From Lachnospiraceae bacterium (GTDB lineage Bacteria; Bacillota; Clostridia; Lachnospirales; Lachnospiraceae): DNA of 39,157 bases. The stretch covers positions 1 to 39,157 of the forward strand of contig JAJQGR010000100.1 of assembly GCA_021200345.1 (NCBI GenBank), written 5' to 3'. Numbering within the stretch: the stretch's first letter is position 1; each line of letters opens with the position of its first letter. The notes beneath the pieces were generated by a model. That model made no database searches, was not told the origin of the DNA, and was given only the letters and a program-made list of their open reading frames with translations. Shown one piece after another: positions 14,197 to 21,877 of the stretch. Made by a program: the position numbers and the translations under genes.

Positions 14197-15917
14197 TGGA
14201 TCAAATGAGAATACAGGGAAAAGATACCCGCGGAAGCCATATCAGGGAAAGCGATATGGATGAAGGAGATTTGAACGAGCGGGATTTGTATGACGTGGTG
14301 GTTGTGGGCGGCGGCCCCGCCGGGCTTTCCGCGGCGATCTATATGGCCCGGGCAAAATACCGGGTGCTGGTGGTGGAAAAGGAGGAAGTGGGCGGTCAGA
14401 TCCGGATCACGGACAGTGTGGTCAATTATCCGGGGATCGAGAGGATTGACGGCAAAGCGCTGACCGGAGCCATGGCGCGGCAGGCCAGACGCTTTGGCGC
14501 GGAGTTTGCCTCGCAAGAGGTGGTGGATCTGGAATGTAATACCCGGATCAAGCGGGTGATCACCCGCGGAAGAGTTTACGATACGCTGGGCGTCATTCTG
14601 GCCCTCGGAGCCAGTCCCCGAAAATTAAATTTTGCGGGAGAAGAGAAATTTCAGGGCAGGGGCGTGGCTTACTGCGCCACCTGCGACGGAGAATTTTTTA
14701 CCGATCGGACAGTGTATGTGGTGGGCGGCGGTTATGCGGCGGTGGAGGAAGGACTGTTCCTCACCCGTTACGCCAGGAGGGTGATCATGATTGTCAGGGA
14801 GGAGGATTTTACCTGCGCCAGGACCCTCGGGGATCAGGCGAAGGCTCATCCAAAGATCGAGATCCATTTTCATACGGAGATCACGAAGGTGACGGGGGAA
14901 ACTTTTGTCACCGGGGCTTCGTTTCGGGACAATCTGACCGGGAAGGGCTGGGAAAGCCCGCGGGAGAAAGCGGGAATCGGCATTTTCGTGTTTGCCGGCT
15001 ATGTTCCTGCCTCTGACTGGCTGCCGTCAGAAATTGACAGAAACCTGCAGGGGTATCTTGTGACGGATCAAAACCGGGCCACCAGTGTGCCTGGCGTGTA
15101 CGGCGCGGGCGATGTGTGCGTCAAGGGACTGCGGCAGGTGGTGACGGCGGTGGCCGACGGCGCGGTGGCTGCCACCAGTCTGGAATTGTATGTGGAGCAG
15201 CTGCATCATCGTCTTCATCTGCCGGACCTGGTTCGGCTGGTCAGTAGGGAAAAGGAAGATGGTCAGGATCTGCCGGATACGGATGCGCTGTTCGATCGGG
15301 AGTTAAAGTCCCGGGTCAGCGAACTTCTGAAACGGATGGAGCAGCCGGTAATCATAAAAATATGGTCCGAGAGGACTGACAGCGAGCGGGAATTATTCAC
15401 TTTCTTCGATGAACTGGCCGGCTTGTCGGACCAGCTGGTGCTGGAGTATGCTGCGACGAAGGAGGTGGACGCAGAATTGTGGCCGGCAATCCGGCTGCTT
15501 GACAGTAAAGGCAACGACAGCGGCTTTTGCTTTCACGGGATTCCTACGGGAGAAGAATTTACCTCCTTTCTGCTGGCAATCTGCCAGCTGGCGGGGCCTG
15601 CGAAGGAGCTTCCCAAAGAAGCGCGGCGCCTGCTTCAGGACAGGGGAGAGGATGTGAGCGTACAGATTTTTGTATCCCTGACCTGTACCATGTGTCCCCA
15701 GACGGTGCGCTCGGCGGTAATGCTGGCCATGGAGAAAGAAAGTAAAAGAAAGGTGCGGGTGGATGTGTTCGATCTGTCCCGTTTCCCCCAGCTGAAAGAA
15801 AAGTACCAGATAAGAAGTGTGCCCTGCATTGTAGTGGATGAAAAGCGGGTGTTATTCGGAAGAAAAGAGCCGGAGGAGCTGGCGCGGGAGATTTTTTTGA
15901 CTGAAAAGAGTGCTTGA
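14196..15917 (+). CDS. AhpF-homolog: thioredoxin-reductase domain plus C-terminal thioredoxin-fold domain
   Basis: A flavoprotein disulfide reductase, probably transferring electrons from NAD(P)H to AhpC. The start ATG 14196 overlaps the ahpC stop; GGTGGGG lies 8 bases upstream. Residues about 30-330 are a thioredoxin reductase unit: FAD loop GGGPAG at 38-43, redox pair C160-A-T-C163, nucleotide loop GGGYAAVE, and the second FAD motif GVYGAGDV. Residues about 375-573 form a tandem thioredoxin-fold region with C497-T-M-C500, like the N-terminal domain of AhpF. The order is therefore reversed relative to AhpF. This corresponds to the family I know as TIGR03143 (AhpF homolog found beside ahpC). 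Pairing with AhpC is strongly supported by the one-base overlap. Confidence 0.93.
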   Translation: MDQMRIQGKDTRGSHIRESDMDEGDLNERDLYDVVVVGGGPAGLSAAIYMARAKYRVLVVEKEEVGGQIRITDSVVNYPGIERIDGKALTGAMARQARRFGAEFASQEVVDLECNTRIKRVITRGRVYDTLGVILALGASPRKLNFAGEEKFQGRGVAYCATCDGEFFTDRTVYVVGGGYAAVEEGLFLTRYARRVIMIVREEDFTCARTLGDQAKAHPKIEIHFHTEITKVTGETFVTGASFRDNLTGKGWESPREKAGIGIFVFAGYVPASDWLPSEIDRNLQGYLVTDQNRATSVPGVYGAGDVCVKGLRQVVTAVADGAVAATSLELYVEQLHHRLHLPDLVRLVSREKEDGQDLPDTDALFDRELKSRVSELLKRMEQPVIIKIWSERTDSERELFTFFDELAGLSDQLVLEYAATKEVDAELWPAIRLLDSKGNDSGFCFHGIPTGEEFTSFLLAICQLAGPAKELPKEARRLLQDRGEDVSVQIFVSLTCTMCPQTVRSAVMLAMEKESKRKVRVDVFDLSRFPQLKEKYQIRSVPCIVVDEKRVLFGRKEPEELAREIFLTEKSA

Positions 15918-15941
15918 CAAGACGGCCTGTTCGTGTAAAAC
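15914..15941 (+). promoter_or_regulatory. Putative promoter for TPR lipoprotein gene
   Basis: A perfect TTGACA (15914-15919) overlaps the stop codon of the flavoprotein gene. TAAAAC (15936-15941) lies 16 bases further and is a fair -10 box (4 of 6). Confidence 0.5.
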
Positions 15942-15995
15942 TGAGTGTAGTTTCATTGATTCAGTATTTTTATGAGAGATTCCAGGGAAATACCT

Positions 15996-17060
15996 ATGCA
16001 TAAATGTTTTACAGGATTATTGTTTATTTTGATTTGCGGTTTTGCTCTGACCGGCTGCGGCGGGAGAGCGGCTTCTTCCTCAGGGGCGGATACGGAGGAG
16101 GCCCTGGCCGTGGAGGAGGAAACAGTTTATACTCTGATAGAGGATATGAAGTATGAGGAGGCTCTGGCGCTTCTGGAGACTTTGGATCTGGATGCCCAGG
16201 AGAGTCTTCGGGTGGCGGGGATCTGCTATATGGGTCAGGGACTGTATGAGCAGGCTGTGGAAGCTTTCGAGGAAGCGCTGGCTCAAAACGGCGGCTTTCT
16301 CCATGAGATAGACTATGACATCAACCGCTATCTGGCGGTGTCCTATAATAAGCTGGGAGAGTATGAAAAAGCGGAGCAGGTCTATGCCGCTATCTGCGCT
16401 CTGCAGCCCGGGGATGCGGACGCCTGGTATCTGCACGGAGTCACTTATCTGGAGCTGGGGCATTATGAGGATGCGGTGGGCTGCTTTGACACCGCGGTGG
16501 AGCTTTCTCCCACGGACTATGATCTGATGATTTCCATTTATCAGGCGCTGGCCCAGTACGGGTACCGCGCGCTGGGAGAGGAATATATCGCGGATATTCT
16601 GGACAGCGATGATTCCATCAGTGATTATGACAGAGGCCGGGTCCTGTATTACACGGGAGAATACAGCCAGGCCATTGTGTATCTTGAAAAAATCAAATCT
16701 CAGGGAACCCAGGATGTGATTTTATATCTGGCCATGAGCTATGAGGCGCTGGGAGATTACAACTATGCCGCCAATGTGTACACCTCCGGTCTGGAGCTGG
16801 GGGAGAGCGCCGTCCTTTATAATCAGCTGGGCTTGTGCCAGCTGAAACGGGGGCTTTATGAGGAAGCGCTGGAGGCCTTTACACTGGGGCTTTCCTGCAA
16901 TGACAATTCTCTGCGCCAGAGTCTCAGGTTCAATCAGATTACGGCTTATGAGATGCTGGGAGATTTTACCACGGCCAAGGAACTGATGGAGACCTACATC
17001 AGCGACTATCCGGGGGATGAGGAAGCGCAAAGAGAAGCGCTGTTTCTGGAGAGCAGATAA
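15996..17060 (+). CDS. Tetratricopeptide-repeat lipoprotein
   Basis: A secreted, membrane-anchored protein of 354 residues. I choose ATG 15996 because AGGGA lies seven bases upstream and it places the signal peptide at the very N-terminus; an in-frame ATG at 15972 has no site. The signal peptide ends in the lipobox LTGC, with C21 the lipidated residue. From about residue 40 to the end it is built of roughly eight TPR units, for example YMGQGLYEQAVEAFEEALAQ and YLHGVTYLELGHYEDAVGCF. TPRs are protein-binding scaffolds; no enzymatic motif is seen. It overlaps the next gene by one base (TAATG). The partner is unknown. Confidence 0.92.
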   Translation: MHKCFTGLLFILICGFALTGCGGRAASSSGADTEEALAVEEETVYTLIEDMKYEEALALLETLDLDAQESLRVAGICYMGQGLYEQAVEAFEEALAQNGGFLHEIDYDINRYLAVSYNKLGEYEKAEQVYAAICALQPGDADAWYLHGVTYLELGHYEDAVGCFDTAVELSPTDYDLMISIYQALAQYGYRALGEEYIADILDSDDSISDYDRGRVLYYTGEYSQAIVYLEKIKSQGTQDVILYLAMSYEALGDYNYAANVYTSGLELGESAVLYNQLGLCQLKRGLYEEALEAFTLGLSCNDNSLRQSLRFNQITAYEMLGDFTTAKELMETYISDYPGDEEAQREALFLESR

Positions 17061-18187
17061 TGATGAAAGCCAATATCATTTCCTATTTACGGACATATGG
17101 ACAGGAAAGCTTTCAGCAGAGGGCATTCAATGGAGTGGATGCCCTTATTTTGTGCCAGTTTTCCTATTTGAAATTTAACGGGATCATTCCGGAAGTCCGT
17201 GATTTTCCGGCCATGGTGACTCTGCTGGATATCTGGAGGAATCAAAACCGGGAGAGAATGTTCTATGATACCCGGTTTGAGGAGGAAAACCGGGCGCTGG
17301 CTGAGCAGCTTCTGTTGTCCGGGCGGTTTCGACAGGTTCGTTTCGGCCTGTTTACCGATTTTGTGGATGAGGGGAAAAAGGTGCAGTTTTCCACCCTGAC
17401 CTGTGTGCTGGAGGATGGCAGCGTAAAAGTCATTTACCGGGGCACGGATGAAAGTCTGGCGGGCTGGCGGGAGGATATGGACATGGCCTTTACCTATCCG
17501 GTACCAGGCCAGGAGATGAGCAGCCGCTATCTGGAGCATGTGGCCGGACTCCTTACCGGACCGTTGGACATTCTGGGACATTCCAAGGGAGGCAATCTGG
17601 CGGTGTACGCGGCCATGAACGCCGATGAGGCAGTGCTGGGCAGAATCGGTACCATTTACAATATGGACGGCCCCGGCTTTAAAAAGGGCGTCTGCCAGAT
17701 GGAGCTTTTTGACAAAGTGGCGCCCAAAATCCGGAAGTTCATTCCCCGTTCTTCCCTGGTGGGCATGATTTTGGAAAACTTCGGAGATTATCAGGTGGTG
17801 GACAGCAATGCCGTAGGACTTTTACAGCATTTCCCCAGCTCCTGGTCGGTGGAGGGAACAGATTTTGTCTATCTGGAAAAGCTGGATGAACCGCAGCGGA
17901 TGATCAACGATTCTGTCAGGGAATGGCTGGACCGCTTAAGCGAGGAGGAGCAGCGGGATTTTGTGGATACGCTGTTTGAGATACTGCAGGCCAGCGGGGT
18001 CAGTGATCTGGTGGAGTTTACACAGGACTATAAGGGCTGTATTTCCAGAATGTGGACCGCACTGCAGCATCAGGATCCGGACAAAAGAAAACGGGCCGCC
18101 GGCGTGATCCGGCTGCTGTTTCAGGTTTCCGGACAGACGATCAGAAGCGAGACCTTTGCCCGGATTCAGGAGAAACTGGAAAAATAG
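17060..18187 (+). CDS. DUF2974 (Mbeg1-like) alpha/beta hydrolase-like protein
   Basis: A cytoplasmic protein of 375 residues of the DUF2974/Mbeg1-like family. The nucleophile elbow GHSKGGN, with S175, and the following helix NLAVYAAM show the alpha/beta hydrolase fold. The N-terminal half has VIYRGTDESLAGWREDMDM, a segment that resembles class 3 lipases. No signal peptide or membrane span is visible. The start ATG 17060 overlaps the stop of the TPR lipoprotein gene, so the two are translationally coupled. The substrate is unknown; a lipid or thioester is only a guess from the fold. Confidence 0.85.
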   Translation: MMKANIISYLRTYGQESFQQRAFNGVDALILCQFSYLKFNGIIPEVRDFPAMVTLLDIWRNQNRERMFYDTRFEEENRALAEQLLLSGRFRQVRFGLFTDFVDEGKKVQFSTLTCVLEDGSVKVIYRGTDESLAGWREDMDMAFTYPVPGQEMSSRYLEHVAGLLTGPLDILGHSKGGNLAVYAAMNADEAVLGRIGTIYNMDGPGFKKGVCQMELFDKVAPKIRKFIPRSSLVGMILENFGDYQVVDSNAVGLLQHFPSSWSVEGTDFVYLEKLDEPQRMINDSVREWLDRLSEEEQRDFVDTLFEILQASGVSDLVEFTQDYKGCISRMWTALQHQDPDKRKRAAGVIRLLFQVSGQTIRSETFARIQEKLEK

Positions 18188-18230
18188 ACTGCAGCCGATG
18201 ATTTTTTTATATCGTTTTTAGGTTCAAACC

Positions 18231-18259
18231 TTGTAAGTTTTGCCAATTCATGGTAAGAT
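18231..18259 (+). promoter_or_regulatory. Putative promoter of the uronate operon
   Basis: TTGTAA (18231-18236) and TAAGAT (18254-18259), spaced 17 bases, each match four of six consensus bases. They lie about 60 bases before the kduI start. Confidence 0.5.
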
Positions 18260-18271
18260 TATCCAGAGGTT

Positions 18272-18301
18272 TGTGTGCAATATTGATAAAATTTTCACAC
18301 A
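18272..18301 (+). promoter_or_regulatory. Inverted repeat between promoter and kduI, possible operator
   Basis: TGTGTG and CACACA flank an A/T-rich centre just downstream of the predicted transcription start and immediately before the AGGAAGGAG ribosome binding site. This is a plausible repressor site for a sugar-acid-responsive regulator, but no regulator gene is nearby. Confidence 0.35.
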
Positions 18302-18319
18302 GGAAGGAGTATTAGTAAA

Positions 18320-19171
18320 ATGGGAATGGATATTCGCTATTCTGCGAACCAGAAGGATGTAAAGCGCTACACCACCCAGGAGCTGCGGGATGAGTTTCTG
18401 ATTCAGAACCTTTACGTGGCCAATGAGATTGTGGCGGTTTATTCTCATGTGGACCGCATGGTAACCGTAGGCTGCATGCCTACCACTGAGGTCGTGCCTA
18501 TTGACAAGGGCATTGACTGCTGGCACAATTTCGGCACCGATTATTTTCTGGAGAGAAGAGAGATCGGTATTTTCAATATCGGGGAGGGGAAGGGCACCAT
18601 CGCAGCCGACGACGAGACCTTTGAAATGGGCTACAAGGACTGCCTTTATATTACCAAGGGAACGAAGAAGGTTACCTTTGCCAGCGCCGATCCGGCTCAT
18701 CCGGCCAAATTCTATATGGTCAGCGCGCCTGCCCACTGCTCTTATAAGACCACCTTTATCTCCATTGACGACGCGGCCAAGAGGACTCTTGGCTCTCTGG
18801 AGAATTCTAACAGGCGTACCATCAACCAGTTTATTCACCCGGATGTGCTGCCCACCTGCCAGCTTTCCATGGGTATGACCTGTCTGGAGCCGGGCAGCGT
18901 ATGGAACACCATGCCCTGCCACACTCACGAGCGCCGTATGGAGATCTATACATATTTTGAAGTGCCAAAGGACAACGTGGTTATGCACTTCATGGGCGAG
19001 CCCACTGAGACCAGGCACATTGTGATGCAGAATGAGGAAGCGGTGATCAGCCCCTCCTGGAGCATCCACTGCGCTTCCGCCACGTCCAATTACACCTTTA
19101 TCTGGGCCATGGGCGGGGAGAATCAGGCTTTCGACGATATGGACAATCTGGTGCCCACGCAGTTGAGATAA
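18320..19171 (+). CDS. kduI: 5-dehydro-4-deoxy-D-glucuronate isomerase, cupin type
   Basis: KduI converts 5-dehydro-4-deoxy-D-glucuronate (from unsaturated uronates released by pectin, heparin or hyaluronan lyases) to 3-deoxy-D-glycero-2,5-hexodiulosonate. It has 283 residues. The zinc ligands of E. coli KduI (H196, H198, E203, H245) are matched with identical spacing by H201, H203, E208 and H250. The start ATG 18320 follows AGGAAGGAG. It is the first of four genes in the same direction (intergenic gaps of 98, 13 and 27 bases) covering the middle and end of the uronate pathway. Confidence 0.97.
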   Translation: MGMDIRYSANQKDVKRYTTQELRDEFLIQNLYVANEIVAVYSHVDRMVTVGCMPTTEVVPIDKGIDCWHNFGTDYFLERREIGIFNIGEGKGTIAADDETFEMGYKDCLYITKGTKKVTFASADPAHPAKFYMVSAPAHCSYKTTFISIDDAAKRTLGSLENSNRRTINQFIHPDVLPTCQLSMGMTCLEPGSVWNTMPCHTHERRMEIYTYFEVPKDNVVMHFMGEPTETRHIVMQNEEAVISPSWSIHCASATSNYTFIWAMGGENQAFDDMDNLVPTQLR

Positions 19172-19269
19172 GCGTGATATTTCAGTAAAATCGTGATGGA
19201 GAGGACGGAAGAGATTTTATGTAAATTTCGTCTCCTGTATCATAAATAATGAGAAAGAAGGAGAAGATT

Positions 19270-20061
19270 ATGGTAAGTTTTAGTTTGGAAGGCAAAGTAG
19301 CCATGGTGACCGGCGCGTCCTATGGCATTGGTTTCGCTATCGCCAGCGCATACGCTGAGGCGGGCGCTACCATCACATTCTGCGATATCAAGCAGGAGCT
19401 GGTGGACAAGGGTCTGGCTGCTTACGCTGAGAAAGGCATCACCGCTTATGGTTATGTCTGCAACGTATGCGATGAGGAGCAGGTAAAGGCCATGGTGGCT
19501 CAGATTGAGGAAGAGCACGGCGTCATCGACATTCTGGTCAACAACGCCGGCATCATCAAGAGAATCCCCATGACAGAGATGAGCGCAGAGGCGTGGCGTC
19601 AGGTCATCGACGTTGATCTGACTGGTCCGTTCATCATGTCCAAGGCCTGCATTCCGTCCATGATTACCAAGGGCGGCGGCAAGATTATCAACATCTGCTC
19701 CATGATGTCCGAGCTTGGCCGTGAGACTGTTTCCGCTTACGCGGCGGCAAAGGGCGGCTTAAAGATGCTTACCAGGAATATCTGCTCTGAGTATGGCCAG
19801 TACAACATCCAGTGCAACGGCATCGGACCCGGCTATATTGAGACTCCTCAGACTGCTCCTCTTCGTGAGCGTCAGGCGGACGGCTCCAGACATCCTTTCG
19901 ATCAGTTTATCGTAGGCAGAACGCCTGCCGGACGCTGGCTGCAGACCGAGGAGCTGACCGGACCGGCGGTATTTTTGGCAAGCGAGGCTTCCAACGCGGT
20001 AAACGGACACGTGCTGTATGTGGACGGCGGTATCCTGGCTTACATCGGCAAGCAGCCGTAA
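19270..20061 (+). CDS. SDR dehydrogenase of the gluconate 5-dehydrogenase / DhuD-KduD type
   Basis: A short-chain dehydrogenase of 263 residues. The start ATG 19270 has AAGGAG six bases upstream; an ATG at 19249 lacks spacing. The nucleotide loop is TGASYGIG, and the catalytic set is S144, Y157 and K161. The C-terminal region (RQADGSRHPFDQF...RTPAGRW) is the signature of proteins annotated gluconate 5-dehydrogenase, the same group as streptococcal DhuD. In this context it most likely reduces 3-deoxy-D-glycero-2,5-hexodiulosonate to 2-keto-3-deoxygluconate with NAD(P)H. It sits between the two isomerase genes. Gluconate oxidation is an alternative that the operon does not support. Confidence 0.92.
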   Translation: MVSFSLEGKVAMVTGASYGIGFAIASAYAEAGATITFCDIKQELVDKGLAAYAEKGITAYGYVCNVCDEEQVKAMVAQIEEEHGVIDILVNNAGIIKRIPMTEMSAEAWRQVIDVDLTGPFIMSKACIPSMITKGGGKIINICSMMSELGRETVSAYAAAKGGLKMLTRNICSEYGQYNIQCNGIGPGYIETPQTAPLRERQADGSRHPFDQFIVGRTPAGRWLQTEELTGPAVFLASEASNAVNGHVLYVDGGILAYIGKQP

Positions 20062-20074
20062 TACGGAGGACGAC

Positions 20075-20716
20075 ATGCGGATTGCATTGATCAATGAAAA
20101 TTCCCAGGCGGCTAAAAACGCCCTGATCTGCGACACACTGAAAAAGGTAGTGGAGCCCATGGGACATACTGTGGACAATTACGGCATGTATTCCGCGGAG
20201 GATGAAAAGCAGCTGACTTATGTACAGTGCGGCATTCTGGCAGGCGTTCTGTTAAATTCCGGCGCGGCGGACTTTGTGGTCACGGGCTGCGGCACGGGGC
20301 AGGGCGCCATGCTGGCCTGCAATTCTTTCCCGAAGGTGCTTTGCGGCCACATCACCAATCCCCTGGACGCCTACCTGTTCACTCAGGTGAACGACGGCAA
20401 CTGCGCGGCCATGCCCTTTGCACAGGGCTTTGGCTGGGGTGCGGAGCTCAATCTGGAAACCACCTTTGAAAAGCTGTTCGGTACGCCCGGCGGCGGTGGC
20501 TATCCTAAGGAGAGAGTGGTGCCGGAGCAGCGCAATAAGAAGATCCTGGATCAGGTCAAGACAGTAACCCATGCCGATATGGCAGAGATTTTACTTCAGC
20601 TTGACTCTGAACTGGTAAAGGGAGCCCTTGGCGGCGACCACTTTAAGGAGCTGTTCTACGCCAATTGCAAGTGTGAGAAGATGGCGGCGGCCGTGGAGGC
20701 TGTTGTCGGAAAATAA
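20075..20716 (+). CDS. RpiB/LacA/LacB-family isomerase, DhuI-like
   Basis: A sugar isomerase of the RpiB/LacAB fold with 213 residues. ATG 20075 follows GGAGGA. The family loop GCGTGQGAMLACN is present, with C72 at the place of the catalytic base Cys66 of E. coli RpiB. It is longer than RpiB (about 150) and matches the 213-residue type that sits next to DhuD in streptococcal glycosaminoglycan clusters. There this protein, DhuI, isomerises 4-deoxy-L-threo-5-hexosulose-uronate, the same step assigned to KduI. It starts 13 bases after the dehydrogenase gene. Alternatives are a pentose- or hexose-phosphate isomerase; the context favours DhuI. Confidence 0.85.
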   Translation: MRIALINENSQAAKNALICDTLKKVVEPMGHTVDNYGMYSAEDEKQLTYVQCGILAGVLLNSGAADFVVTGCGTGQGAMLACNSFPKVLCGHITNPLDAYLFTQVNDGNCAAMPFAQGFGWGAELNLETTFEKLFGTPGGGGYPKERVVPEQRNKKILDQVKTVTHADMAEILLQLDSELVKGALGGDHFKELFYANCKCEKMAAAVEAVVGK

Positions 20717-20743
20717 GAATGATCCAAAGGAGAGGGTATTCCC

Positions 20744-21706
20744 ATGAATGAAGTATTACAGAAACTGAATAACATCGGCATTGTGCCGGTGGTTGTGATC
20801 AACAAGGTGGAGGATGCGGTACCGCTTGCAAAAGCGCTCTGCGCCGGCGGTCTTCCCTGCGCGGAGGTGACTTTCCGTACCGCGGCGGCGAAAGACGCCA
20901 TCAAGGCCATGACCGAAGCCTGCCCACAGATGGTGGTAGGCGCCGGCACCGTATTAAACGCGGAGCAGGTGGACGCGGCTGTGGAAGCAGGCGCAACCTT
21001 TATCGTCAGCCCCGGCTTAAATCCCAGAACCGTAAAGTATTGCCAGGAGAAGGGTGTGCCGATTACTCCCGGTACCTCCAGCCCCAGCGATATCGAGCAG
21101 GCCATTGAATTAGGTCTGGATGTGGTGAAGTTCTTCCCGGCGGAGCAGTCCGGGGGTCTTGCCAAGATCAAAGCCATGGCAGGTCCTTATGTGAACATGA
21201 AGTTTATGCCTACCGGCGGCATCAATGCCAAGAATCTGAACGACTACTTAAGCTTCCCCAAGATCATTGCCTGCGGCGGTTCCTGGATGGTTCCGGCCAA
21301 GCTGGTGGATGAGGGGAAGTTCGATGAGATCGAGCAGCTGACCCGCGAGGCAGTGCAGACCATGCTGGGCTTCGAGATTAAGCATGTGGGCATCAACTGC
21401 GCGAACCCGGAGGAGGCAAACGCGACCTCTGAGGCTCTGGCACATGCTTTCAGCTTTGATATCAAGAATGGCAACAGCTCCATGTTCGTGGGCACCGCTT
21501 TCGAAGTGATGAAGACGCCTTATCTTGGCGCCAAGGGACACATTGCCATCGGTACCAACTATATGAACCGTGCCATCGCCTACATGGAGAACCTGGGTGT
21601 AGAGTTCGACTATGACACTGTCAAGAAGAATGACAAGGGCGGCATCAAAGCCATCTACATGAAAGAGGAGATCGCCGGCTACGCGATTCATCTGGTACAG
21701 AAGTAA
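20744..21706 (+). CDS. KDPG/KHG aldolase fused to a glyoxalase (VOC)-like domain
   Basis: The N-terminal 205 residues are a class I KDPG aldolase splitting 2-keto-3-deoxy-6-phosphogluconate into pyruvate and glyceraldehyde 3-phosphate. E41 (CAEVTFRT) and the Schiff-base lysine K129 (VVKFFPAE) are present, as are GAGTV and PTGGI phosphate-site loops. Residues about 210-320 form an extra domain that looks like a glyoxalase/VOC half: EIKHVGINC, GHIAIG...AIAYMENLGVEF and a final GYAIHLVQK. Stand-alone aldolases are near 210 residues, so this is a true C-terminal addition. ATG 20744 follows AAGGAGAGG. It ends the operon. The role of the extra domain is unknown; its histidines could bind a metal. 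Confidence 0.92.
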   Translation: MNEVLQKLNNIGIVPVVVINKVEDAVPLAKALCAGGLPCAEVTFRTAAAKDAIKAMTEACPQMVVGAGTVLNAEQVDAAVEAGATFIVSPGLNPRTVKYCQEKGVPITPGTSSPSDIEQAIELGLDVVKFFPAEQSGGLAKIKAMAGPYVNMKFMPTGGINAKNLNDYLSFPKIIACGGSWMVPAKLVDEGKFDEIEQLTREAVQTMLGFEIKHVGINCANPEEANATSEALAHAFSFDIKNGNSSMFVGTAFEVMKTPYLGAKGHIAIGTNYMNRAIAYMENLGVEFDYDTVKKNDKGGIKAIYMKEEIAGYAIHLVQK

Positions 21707-21770
21707 GTTTTTCATAATATCCTGCACGGTAGAATGAAAAAGAAGAATCAAAGGTAATTCTGACACTCAA

Positions 21771-21809
21771 AAAGGGCGGCATCGGGCTGAGAATGTCCGA
21801 TGCCCCTTT
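21771..21809 (+). terminator. Probable terminator of the uronate operon
   Basis: AAAGGG and GGCATCGG pair with CCGATGCC and CCTTT (21797-21809) around an 11-base loop, with a two-base bulge. Only a short T-run follows, so efficiency is uncertain. Confidence 0.5.
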
Positions 21810-21877
21810 ACTGTACGGCGGTCCTGACTGTGAAACGAAAGGTCTGTCAGGGGATATACGTCATGAGGAGGTTGGTG

